Shown: positions 16,663 to 24,573 of the stretch, piece after piece
Layout of the letters: each line of letters opens with the position of its first letter
How positions within the stretch are numbered: position 1 is the first letter of the stretch
Source of the DNA: JACOTK01 sp963743945
Lineage (GTDB): Bacteria; Actinomycetota; Acidimicrobiia; Acidimicrobiales; CADCSY01
Assembly: GCA_963743945.1 (NCBI GenBank)
Contig: CAVURO010000010.1
Coordinates: 124,001-188,000 of the forward strand
Direction of reading: 5' to 3'
Length of the DNA: 64,000 nt
Program-made: the position numbers and the translations under genes
Notes under the pieces: generated by a model
Database searches by the model: none
The model's input: only the letters and a program-made list of their open reading frames with translations
What the model was told of the DNA's origin: nothing

Positions 16663-17925
16663 TCACGGGCCGTCGAGGTAGTCCCGCAGCTTCTGACTGT
16701 GATCGGGGTGTCGGAGCTTCTTGAGGGTCTTGGTCTCGATCTGGCGGATGCGCTCACGGGTCACCCCGAACTCACGACTCACCTCCTCGAGGGTACGTGC
16801 CTGGCCGTCGTCGAGCCCGAAGCGCATGTGCATCACCTGGCGCTCGCGCTCGCCGAGGTTCTCGAGGGCATCGAGAACCGCCGCGTTCAACAGCTTTCGT
16901 GCGGTGGCCTCCCCCGGGGACTCCGTGTGGGTGTCCTCGATGAAATCGCCGAGATGGCCCTCATCCCCCTCACCGACCGGCAGGTCGAGTGAGATCAGGT
17001 CCTGGGAGATCATCTGAAAGTCGATGACCCGCTCCACGGTGAAGTCGGCCCGGTCGGCAATCTCGTGAACCGTCGGCTCACGCTCGAGCTCTTGATGCAG
17101 CTCCCGCTGGACCTGCGAGACCTTGTTGATCATCTCGACGATGTGGATCGGTATGCGAATGGTGCGAGCCTGATCGGCGATCGCCCGCGAGATCGCCTGG
17201 CGGATCCACCACGTGGCATACGTCGAGAACTTGAAGCCGCGTTGGTGGTCGAACTTCTCCACCGCCCGCATGAGACCGAGATTGCCCTCCTGGATCAAAT
17301 CGAGGAAGTGCATCCCACGACCGTTGTAGCGCTTGGCGATGGACACCACGAGACGAAGGTTGGCCTGGATGAGCGCCTTCTTTGCCTCCTGGCCGTCGGC
17401 GGCAAGCATGACGAGCCCGCTGTCGCAGGCCGCGTCCCCCATGGCCGCCAGGGCGGTCGAGGCGGCGATGCCCGCCTCGATGCGTTTGGCCAACGCGACC
17501 TCCTCGGGAGCGGTCAACAGTGGCACCCGGCCGATCTCCTTGAGGTAGGCGGCCACCGGGTCGAACGCGTCGCCGGTCAGACTCGATCCCGCGCCCGAGG
17601 TCTTCTTCCGCGCAGGCTTGGCGCCGACAGCGGCTGCCTTCGGCCCCTTCCTCCTCGCAGCGGGCCCGGTCGACGAGGTGCTCGGCGACGGCTGCGCCTC
17701 GCCCTCCCCGGTGAACGGCTCCTCCGGGTCCACGAGGATGTTCTGGCCCGCCAGGAGCTCCGTGATCGCCTCGATGAACGCAGGAGTGGGCTCCGGGGTG
17801 CCGAGAGCGACGAGCACCTCGTCGACCGTGACCGTCCCGTCGACCTTGCCGATGGCGATCAGCCTGCGCAACTTGTCGAGTGGCAGCTCGTCGCCCGGGG
17901 AACCAGGAAGCCCTTCAGTCGTCAC
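16663..17925 (-). CDS. rpoD: Primary RNA polymerase sigma factor (RpoD/SigA)
   Basis: 420 aa. Region 1.2 PVAAYLKEIGRVPLLTAPEE; region 2 RYNGRGMHFLDLIQEGNLGL ... FKFSTYATWWIRQAISRAI for -10 recognition and melting; region 3 KVSQVQRELHQELEREPTVHEIA; region 4 TLEEVSREFGVTRERIRQIE with the -35-binding helix-turn-helix. A Lys/Ala-rich linker near residues 80-120 follows region 1.1. GTG 17925 overlaps the dnaG stop (GTGA), which fixes the start and shows translational coupling in the classic dnaG-rpoD operon. Confidence 0.95.
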   Translation of the reverse strand: MTTEGLPGSPGDELPLDKLRRLIAIGKVDGTVTVDEVLVALGTPEPTPAFIEAITELLAGQNILVDPEEPFTGEGEAQPSPSTSSTGPAARRKGPKAAAVGAKPARKKTSGAGSSLTGDAFDPVAAYLKEIGRVPLLTAPEEVALAKRIEAGIAASTALAAMGDAACDSGLVMLAADGQEAKKALIQANLRLVVSIAKRYNGRGMHFLDLIQEGNLGLMRAVEKFDHQRGFKFSTYATWWIRQAISRAIADQARTIRIPIHIVEMINKVSQVQRELHQELEREPTVHEIADRADFTVERVIDFQMISQDLISLDLPVGEGDEGHLGDFIEDTHTESPGEATARKLLNAAVLDALENLGERERQVMHMRFGLDDGQARTLEEVSREFGVTRERIRQIETKTLKKLRHPDHSQKLRDYLDGP

Positions 17926-19700
17926 GATGCCTCTTCTCCCGCCCACTCCCGGAGAAAGGCTACCAACTCATACAGGAGTTCCCTGCTCGGCGTCGTGGTT
18001 CGAAGACGCTCCATGCGCAGCGCAAGCCAGGCCATGCGAGGTTGATGCACCATTGGGTCATCGGCAGCTCGAACCTGCATCTCGAGCTGAACCATCACGC
18101 GACTCGCGGCCCTCTCCACCAGGCGGGCGACTGCGTCGAGGGCCTCGACGTCCGCATCCTCCACGGCAAGGCGACCGAGCGCCTCGACGACATCAGGGTC
18201 CGCATCGGTCAACGCCTCGTGAAAGGTCGTCGCACCCACCAGCGATCGATAGATGCGAAGGTGCATCTCGTCGTCGAAGAGGACCTCATCGAGCAGGTCG
18301 GCGACCTCCTCGGGCCGCTGGACCGCGAGGCGAAGGGTCATCAACGCCGAACGATCGTCGCCCTCATCCGATCTCGGCCGTGGCCGGTTGAGCACCGGAC
18401 CCGGGCCGGCGACCCCAGGACCCCCCGACGTCACCCTCGACAGCTCACGCAGGTGGCCAGGGTCGACACGGCATCGATCCGCCACCTGCATCAGGTACTG
18501 ATCCCGAACAAGTGCGCTCGGGTGCTCGCCCAGCAGATCGACCGCGGCCTGGGCTGCTCGGGCACGGCCCTCGGGGGTCGAGAGGTTCGAGGCGGCCAGC
18601 AGCCTCTCGATCCGAAAGGCCAGGAACGGCACCGCTCCGCTCACGGCCTTCTCCAGGAGCACCGGGTCTCGCTGGGCCAACTCACCGGGATCGCTCCCCG
18701 GCGGCATCGCCGCCACGAACACATCGACGTCGTAGCGACGTTCCCACTCGTAGAACCGTTCGGCGGCGTTCTGTCCGGCCGCGTCGGCGTCGAAGGCGAG
18801 CACGATCCGCCGCGAGAAGCCCTTCAGGAGCGCAACATGGCGTTCGGTGAGTGCCGTGCCACAGGTCGCCACCGCCCGCTGGACTCCCGCCTGCGCCATG
18901 CCGATCACATCGGTGTACCCCTCGCACACCACCACCTCGCCCCGCTCGACCACCTCGGTCTTTGCCCAATTCAGACCGTAGAGCACCTCGCTCTTGTCAT
19001 AGATTGCCGTGGCAGGCGAGTTCTTGTACTTGGGGCCCTCGGCACCGGGCATGATGCGTCCCCCGAGCGCCACGGCGTCACCTCGAACATCGAGGATCGG
19101 AAAGATGATGCGACCCCGAAAGCTGTCCTGCATGCGGTCCCGGCGGTTGACGAAGCCCAGCCCTGTGTCGCGCAGGACATCGGCGGGAACATCGATCGCC
19201 CGACAGAGCTGGTCCCAGTCATCGGGAGCCCAGCCGAGCTTGAACCGACGAACGATCTCGCCGTCGTAGCCGCGCGAGCGCAGGTACCCTCTGGCCGCCG
19301 CAGCGTCAGGAGCGTTCAGCAGCCGTTGGTGGTACCACGCCACCGCCTTGCCCATTGCCTCCACGAGGACGCCCCGCCTCCGGTGCGCGCCGCTCTGGGC
19401 CTCGTTGTCGTAGCGAAGCTGGATGCCGGCCCGACCCGCCAGCAACTCGAGCGCTCCGGCGAAGTCCAGATGGTTGATCTCACGGACGAAGGTGATGACG
19501 TCGCCCTTGGCCTGGCACCCGAAGCAGTAGTACAACCCCAACTCGGCGTTGACGGAAAAGGATCCGCTCTTCTCCGCATGAAAGGGGCAGAGCCCGACCC
19601 AACGAGACCCCGAACGACGGAGCGCAACGTGCTCCCCGATGATCGCCACGACGTCGGTCGATGCCCGAACCCGGTCGATGTCCTCGTCAACAATGCCCAC
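17922..19700 (-). CDS. dnaG: DNA primase
   Basis: 592 aa; makes RNA primers for replication. The zinc finger is CPFHAEKSGSFSV ... YYCFGCQAKGD (CHC2). The Toprim core has VVVCEGYTDVIGMAQAG (catalytic Glu) and IVLAFDADAAGQNAAERFYEW (metal Asp pair). The helical C-terminal domain for DnaB contact follows. It starts 4 bp after the terC stop and overlaps rpoD by four bases, so the three form one transcription unit. Confidence 0.95.
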   Translation of the reverse strand: MGIVDEDIDRVRASTDVVAIIGEHVALRRSGSRWVGLCPFHAEKSGSFSVNAELGLYYCFGCQAKGDVITFVREINHLDFAGALELLAGRAGIQLRYDNEAQSGAHRRRGVLVEAMGKAVAWYHQRLLNAPDAAAARGYLRSRGYDGEIVRRFKLGWAPDDWDQLCRAIDVPADVLRDTGLGFVNRRDRMQDSFRGRIIFPILDVRGDAVALGGRIMPGAEGPKYKNSPATAIYDKSEVLYGLNWAKTEVVERGEVVVCEGYTDVIGMAQAGVQRAVATCGTALTERHVALLKGFSRRIVLAFDADAAGQNAAERFYEWERRYDVDVFVAAMPPGSDPGELAQRDPVLLEKAVSGAVPFLAFRIERLLAASNLSTPEGRARAAQAAVDLLGEHPSALVRDQYLMQVADRCRVDPGHLRELSRVTSGGPGVAGPGPVLNRPRPRSDEGDDRSALMTLRLAVQRPEEVADLLDEVLFDDEMHLRIYRSLVGATTFHEALTDADPDVVEALGRLAVEDADVEALDAVARLVERAASRVMVQLEMQVRAADDPMVHQPRMAWLALRMERLRTTTPSRELLYELVAFLREWAGEEAS

Positions 19701-19703
19701 GGG

Positions 19704-20723
19704 CTATGCCTCGTCGTTCGCCTCGTCGCCGGTCGCGTCGTGCGCCTCGTCGCCGGTCGCGTCGTGCGCCTCGGCGCGCAGGGATGCAACGACCGACACC
19801 GTGAGCGTGACGGCGATCACGGCCAACGATGCCCAGGTCGGCACATGGTAGAACCCGGACACCAGCATCTTGACGCCGACAAAGCCGAGGATGACACCGA
19901 GGCCGACATTCAGGTAGCGAAAACGATCGGACATGCCCGCCAGCAGGAAGTACAGCGCGCGCAGGCCCAGGATCGCGAAGGCGTTCGAGCTGAACACGAT
20001 GAACTGCTCCCGGCTCACCGCAAGCACCGCCGGCACCGAGTCAACCGCGAAGACCACGTCGGTGGTCTCGATCATCACCAGCACCGCGAACAGCGGTGTC
20101 GCCAAACGGCGACCGTTCACACGGGTGAACAGCTTCTGGCCGTCGAGCTCGTTGGTGGAGGGCACCACGCGCCGCACCAGGCGAAGGGCGACGTTGCTCT
20201 CGGGATGAACCTCGGCCTCGTTGTGGTGCGCGATCTTCCAGGCCGTGTAGAGCAGGAAAGCTCCGAAGATGTAGAGCACCCACTCGAAGCGCTCGATGAC
20301 GGCCACCCCGCCGAAGATGAAGATCGCCCGCAGCACCAGGGCGCCGAAGATGCCCCAGAACAGCACGCGAAACTGGTACATGGCGGGCACGCCGAAGAAC
20401 GTGAAGATGACGGCCCACACGAAGACGTTGTCGATCGAGAGGCTCTTTTCGATCAGGTAACCGGCGAGGTACTCGCCTGCTGCCGGACCGCCCTGCCACG
20501 CCAGGACCACAAGACCGAAGGCGAGGCCGATGCTGATCCAAACGGCACTCTCGATCGCCGCCTCCTTGAAGGAGATCTCATGAGCGCTGCGGTGCACCAA
20601 CAGCAGGTCGGCCACGAGAAGGACGGTGATGAAGCCCAACAGCGCGAGCCAAGCCCACCAGTGCACGTCGAACTCGGCGAAGTTCTCCGACGTGGACGTC
20701 GAAGCAAGGATCAAGCGGGACAT
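19704..20723 (-). CDS. TerC-family integral membrane protein
   Basis: 339 aa, about eight to nine membrane helices. Family signatures: LIEKSLSIDNVFVWAVIFTFF (read as EKSLSIDNVFVW) and MIETTDVVFAVDSVPAVLAV, whose acidic residues within helices are thought to bind divalent metal. TerC proteins are linked to manganese export and to metallation of secreted enzymes. The C-terminal cytoplasmic tail contains two copies of an eight-residue AHDATGDE repeat from a 24-bp duplication (about 19715-19765). It heads the terC-dnaG-rpoD unit. Confidence 0.9.
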   Translation of the reverse strand: MSRLILASTSTSENFAEFDVHWWAWLALLGFITVLLVADLLLVHRSAHEISFKEAAIESAVWISIGLAFGLVVLAWQGGPAAGEYLAGYLIEKSLSIDNVFVWAVIFTFFGVPAMYQFRVLFWGIFGALVLRAIFIFGGVAVIERFEWVLYIFGAFLLYTAWKIAHHNEAEVHPESNVALRLVRRVVPSTNELDGQKLFTRVNGRRLATPLFAVLVMIETTDVVFAVDSVPAVLAVSREQFIVFSSNAFAILGLRALYFLLAGMSDRFRYLNVGLGVILGFVGVKMLVSGFYHVPTWASLAVIAVTLTVSVVASLRAEAHDATGDEAHDATGDEANDEA

Positions 20724-20786
20724 CTGTCTCAGCGTAGTAGGGACCGGCCGGAACCCCGGCGGTGCCTCGATCGCCTCGCTCGGGCC

Positions 20787-20828
20787 GGGCCGTCGGGGAC
20801 CGACGGGCCTTGGGACCTCGGGTCCTTA
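20787..20828 (-). terminator. Stop-linked GC hairpin behind the hydrolase gene
   Basis: On the minus strand the gene stop TAA is followed by GGACCCGAGG and then a hairpin with arms at 20800-20809 and 20787-20796 (seven pairs, one mismatch, two more) and loop of three. GGACCCGAG directly after the stop matches the conserved box of the elements at 28281-28370 and 33943-34034, although the hairpin sequence differs. Confidence 0.6.
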
Positions 20829-21797
20829 CGTGAGGCTGATGACCGGCTCGTGGGCGGCGACCGCCGCGACGATGACTTCCGCAATCTGATCGGGCACCTC
20901 GAGGACCAGCATGTGGCCACCACTGGGCACGCTCACCACGGTCGAACCGGTGATGCAGGCGCTCACCTGGCGGGCCAACCAGGGCGGGGTCAATCCGTCG
21001 AAACGGCCCGAGACGATCGTCGTGGGAATGTCGAGTCCCCGGAGATCGGGGCGAAGGTCCATGGCCTGCATCGCCCTCAGGCACGCTGCACGAACCGGGG
21101 GCGGGCAGGCCACGAGCATGTCACGGGTCAGGACAAGATGGCGCCGGCACGCCCGGCGACCGACCGTCGCCCGCACGAGTGCGGGTCCGATGGCACTGCG
21201 CACGATCGGATCGATGAAGGAAGCCCCGATGACCTTTTGCAGCAAGGTGTCGATGGGTCCGAACCCGAGACCGTTGGCTGCCGTGGACACCAACACCAGG
21301 CCACGCGCTCGCTCGACGAGCACCTCGCGATGGTGAGCGGCCAACGAGAGGACGGTCATGCTCCCCATGGAATGGCCTGCCAAGATCGCGTCCCTGATGT
21401 CCAATTGCTCGAGCACGGCCGCCAGATCGGCACCGAGGCGGGCGATGGTGCAGCCATCCGAACCGAGGGTGGAGGATCCATGGCCCCGCTGGTCGTACAT
21501 GACCACCCTGTTGCCTGAACGAATGAGGCGATGAGCGACCGGGGCCCAGACCTCGCGTGCCCCCGTCCAGCAATGGGAGAGCACGACGGTCGGACCCTCG
21601 CCGGCGATGGTGACCGCCAACTCGGCCCCGTCATCGGTGGTGACGACGCGGGCCTCACCGCTGGGGACCACGTAGTCCTCCGGGCGGGTCGGGTCCTGGG
21701 CTCTCGCCCAACGCTCATCGGTCCGGCGGGCAACGACAGCCCCTGCCGTCAGGAGTCCACCCAGCGCAACGGTACGCCTCATCAGTCGGGAAACCAT
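20826..21797 (-). CDS. Alpha/beta hydrolase
   Basis: 323 aa from ATG 21797. The N-terminal segment MVSRLMRRTVALGGLLTAGAVVA looks like a signal anchor, so the catalytic domain is probably outside the membrane. Catalytic triad: nucleophile Ser in AGHSMGS, Asp in SGRFDGLTPP and His in SGGHMLVLE; oxyanion motif LSHCWTG. Substrate unknown (ester or lactone hydrolase). The ATG shares one base with the stop of the upstream monooxygenase (TGATG), so the two are co-translated; a BVMO making esters or lactones followed by a hydrolase is a logical pair. Confidence 0.82.
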   Translation of the reverse strand: MVSRLMRRTVALGGLLTAGAVVARRTDERWARAQDPTRPEDYVVPSGEARVVTTDDGAELAVTIAGEGPTVVLSHCWTGAREVWAPVAHRLIRSGNRVVMYDQRGHGSSTLGSDGCTIARLGADLAAVLEQLDIRDAILAGHSMGSMTVLSLAAHHREVLVERARGLVLVSTAANGLGFGPIDTLLQKVIGASFIDPIVRSAIGPALVRATVGRRACRRHLVLTRDMLVACPPPVRAACLRAMQAMDLRPDLRGLDIPTTIVSGRFDGLTPPWLARQVSACITGSTVVSVPSGGHMLVLEVPDQIAEVIVAAVAAHEPVISLT

Positions 21798-23308
21798 CAG
21801 CCGGCACCTCTGCTCTCCATGTCCACGATCCCCGCCGCGCACTCGTAGCTCACCATGTCGAAGCGCCGCGCCCGTTCGCTGAAGGCAAAAGTGTAGCCGG
21901 GCCACAGGGTTGTGTTCCGGCCCTCGGCGTCGAGATACCAACTCGCACAGCCACCCGAGTTCCACACGGTTCTCGCCGCCTTGCGCTGCACGTCGTCGCT
22001 CCACCTCTGCCATGCGGTCTGCCGCACCTCCACACTGTCGACACCCCGCTCCCCCATCTGGCGCAACCCGTCGATCACGTATCGGATCTGCGCCTCGATC
22101 ATGTAGACCAGCGACGTGTGCCCGATGCCGGTGTTGGGGCCTGCCAGCAGAAAGAAGTTGGGAAACCCGGGAACGGCGGTCCCCAGGTACGCCTGGGCAC
22201 CGCTCGCCGACCAGTGTTCGCCCAACGTGCGCCCGTCGGCTCCCTGGACCTTCTCGGCGATCGGGTTGTCGGTGACGTGAAATCCCGTTCCGAAGATGAT
22301 GGTGTCGACGGGGTGCTCAACGCCACCGGCCGTCACGACGCCATGGGGACGCACCTCGATGATCGCGTCGCTGACGACCTCGACGTTGTCACGCTGGATG
22401 GCCGGGTAGTAGTTGTTGGACAGGAGGAGCCGCTTGCACCCGGGCCGGTACTTCGGAATGAGCTTCTCCCGGAGTTGTGGATCGCGAATGCGCATGCCGA
22501 TGTAGGCCGCGATCGCCCTTTCCAGAACCCGGAGAACAGGCGGGTTGTAGACCAGGAAGCCGGCAAAGATCTCCCGGCTCCAGTACACCCCGGTTCGCAC
22601 CAGTCGCTGAAGAACCGGCACCCGCCGGTACAGCCGACGCTCCAACGCCGTGATGCGTCGATTGGGATGCGGCAGCACCCATGGCGGCGTCCGCTGAAAG
22701 AGACTGAGCTTGTCCACCAGCGGCTGGATCTCGGGAACGAACTGGATCGCCGATGCCCCCGTGCCGATGACCCCCACCCGCTCACCGCCCAGGTCGTGGT
22801 CATGGCGCCACCGGGCCGAGTGGAAGGTGGTGCCCTCAAAGGTGTCGAGACCCGGGATGTCGGGGATTGCCGGCTCGGCAAGGGGGCCGTTGCCCAGCAT
22901 CATGATGTCCGCGGTGAGCAGGCCGGCGCTGGTCTCGATACGCCAATGCCGAGCGTCGGCGTCCCAGGCGGCATGCATGACCTCATGGTCGAAGCGGATG
23001 TGTTTGACGACACCGTGCTTCTCGGCAGTTTGCCTCAGATAGGCGAACAACTCGGGCTGGGGCGAATAGGTCTCGGTCCAGTCGGGGTTCGGCTCGAACG
23101 AGAACGAGTAGAGGTGTGAGGGAACATCGCAACGACAGCCCGGGTAGTGGTTGTCACGCCAGGTGCCCCCCACGTCGGCACTGCGCTCCAGAACGGTGTA
23201 CTCGATGCCCTCTCGCTCCAACGCGACGGCCGCTCCGAGTCCGGCGAAGCCGGCGCCGACGACGGCGACACGGACATGCGGTGGTGACCCCGGTTGGTCT
23301 CTGGACAT
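21797..23308 (-). CDS. Flavin-containing (Baeyer-Villiger-type) monooxygenase
   Basis: 503 aa. FAD-binding VAVVGAGFAGLGAAVALEREG; ERSADVGGTWRDNHYPGCRCDVPSHLYSF (in pieces) is the class B monooxygenase hallmark. The BVMO fingerprint FXGXXXHXXXW is present as FEGTTFHSARW; the second Rossmann is VGVIGTGASAIQFVPEI. It oxidises ketones to esters/lactones, or amines and sulphides, with NADPH and O2. Coupled to a downstream hydrolase gene. Substrate unknown. Confidence 0.87.
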   Translation of the reverse strand: MSRDQPGSPPHVRVAVVGAGFAGLGAAVALEREGIEYTVLERSADVGGTWRDNHYPGCRCDVPSHLYSFSFEPNPDWTETYSPQPELFAYLRQTAEKHGVVKHIRFDHEVMHAAWDADARHWRIETSAGLLTADIMMLGNGPLAEPAIPDIPGLDTFEGTTFHSARWRHDHDLGGERVGVIGTGASAIQFVPEIQPLVDKLSLFQRTPPWVLPHPNRRITALERRLYRRVPVLQRLVRTGVYWSREIFAGFLVYNPPVLRVLERAIAAYIGMRIRDPQLREKLIPKYRPGCKRLLLSNNYYPAIQRDNVEVVSDAIIEVRPHGVVTAGGVEHPVDTIIFGTGFHVTDNPIAEKVQGADGRTLGEHWSASGAQAYLGTAVPGFPNFFLLAGPNTGIGHTSLVYMIEAQIRYVIDGLRQMGERGVDSVEVRQTAWQRWSDDVQRKAARTVWNSGGCASWYLDAEGRNTTLWPGYTFAFSERARRFDMVSYECAAGIVDMESRGAG

Positions 23309-23416
23309 CGTCCGATGTTAGTGAGCCCCGCCCGACGACGCCAGAAGACGGCCGGGCGGCTCCTCGACGGGCGGCGCCTCGACGGCGGCTCCTCGGCGGG
23401 AACCCTGTTCGATCTC

Positions 23417-24451
23417 TCAGCTCATGACCAGGAACCCGATCGCCAGTCCACAAAGCGCCATCCCCACGATCTGTGTTGTCGAGCACCGCTCGCGGAGGAG
23501 GAAGATGGCGAGCAGGACGGTCGTGGCCGGATACATCGAGGTGAGGATCGAGGCCACCGCCAACGCTCCCTGGCGGGTCGCCATCAGGAACAGCACCGCT
23601 GCGGCAACGTCCAGCGCTCCGGCCACGAGCGTGGCGCCACGAACCTCAATCGAGGGAAGGATCCGCCTCTCGGCTGCCAACGCCACCGCCCCGAGCATGA
23701 CAACCGATGCAACCCGTGCGGCGAGAAGGGGCCACACGCCGGTATCGCCTCCCGTGCGATCCAGGCAGACGTAGAACATGCCGAATCCCAGGCCACCGAC
23801 GATCGCATGCACCAGGCCCGGCTGTTGGATCCAGGTTCCGAACGAGCCCTGAGAGCCTCTCGGACCTCCATCATCGGGCGCCATGGCGACAAGCACCACC
23901 GCGGGGAAGGCAAGACCGATGCCCAGGAGCCCGAGGTTGCTGATCACGTCACCACCGATCAGGCCGATCAGGACGGGAACGGCCGCAGCCTGCGCCGCGG
24001 TGACAGGAGCGACCACCGCCATCCGACCCACGGCCAGACCTCGGTAGAGCAACAACGTTCCCAGGCCCCCGCCCACCCCGCCGCCGACACCCCACAGGAG
24101 GTCGGAGACCTCGACAGAGGACCGGATGAGCGGGGTGAACACCGTGAGCACGATCAAGCCCACCATGTGACTGCCCACCACGATGCGCAGGGCCGACGAT
24201 CGGCGGCTCGCCGTCCCGGCCACATAGTCGGCTGCACCCCAGGAGATCGCTGCCAACAGGGCGAGTGGGGCTGCCAGGGTCGACGAGTGCGGGAAGCGGA
24301 TCCCGAACGCCCCGCTCGTGGGTTCGGCCCCGAGTGCGGCGACCAGGCCCGCCAAGAACACCACGGCAATCACGCCGGCCAGAGCGCGCCGCTGCTTCTC
24401 GACCGCGTGGGCGGCACTGCTCGCGGAGAATCCGGGCGCCATCACGGTCAT
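23417..24451 (-). CDS. EamA/DMT-superfamily transporter
   Basis: About 344 aa with roughly ten hydrophobic helices in two repeats, each of EamA type (LAAISWGAADYVAGTASRR; AIVGGLGFGMFYVCLDRTGG; LTSMYPATTVLLAIFLLRER). The family exports amino acids or other metabolites; substrate unknown. ATG 24451 is preferred over 24493 because the extra residues are polar and unconserved. The 23309-23416 gap holds short GGCGGCTCCTCGACGG-like repeats and no gene. Confidence 0.82.
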   Translation of the reverse strand: MTVMAPGFSASSAAHAVEKQRRALAGVIAVVFLAGLVAALGAEPTSGAFGIRFPHSSTLAAPLALLAAISWGAADYVAGTASRRSSALRIVVGSHMVGLIVLTVFTPLIRSSVEVSDLLWGVGGGVGGGLGTLLLYRGLAVGRMAVVAPVTAAQAAAVPVLIGLIGGDVISNLGLLGIGLAFPAVVLVAMAPDDGGPRGSQGSFGTWIQQPGLVHAIVGGLGFGMFYVCLDRTGGDTGVWPLLAARVASVVMLGAVALAAERRILPSIEVRGATLVAGALDVAAAVLFLMATRQGALAVASILTSMYPATTVLLAIFLLRERCSTTQIVGMALCGLAIGFLVMS

Positions 24452-24573
24452 AGTGTACGAAGCTCCATGGAGCCCACCGGGATGGCGGAGCACCCGCGGA
24501 CATGCTTACCGGTCGCCTCGTGCCGCTCGACCATCCGACGTCGATGAGACGTCATGCCGGAGCCGGCCACCGG

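Noticed and set aside
17880..21518. A 1212-codon open frame on the plus strand
   Set aside because: It lies wholly antisense to rpoD, dnaG, terC and the hydrolase gene, is rich in His/Arg/Gln with no domain, and is a typical high-GC shadow.
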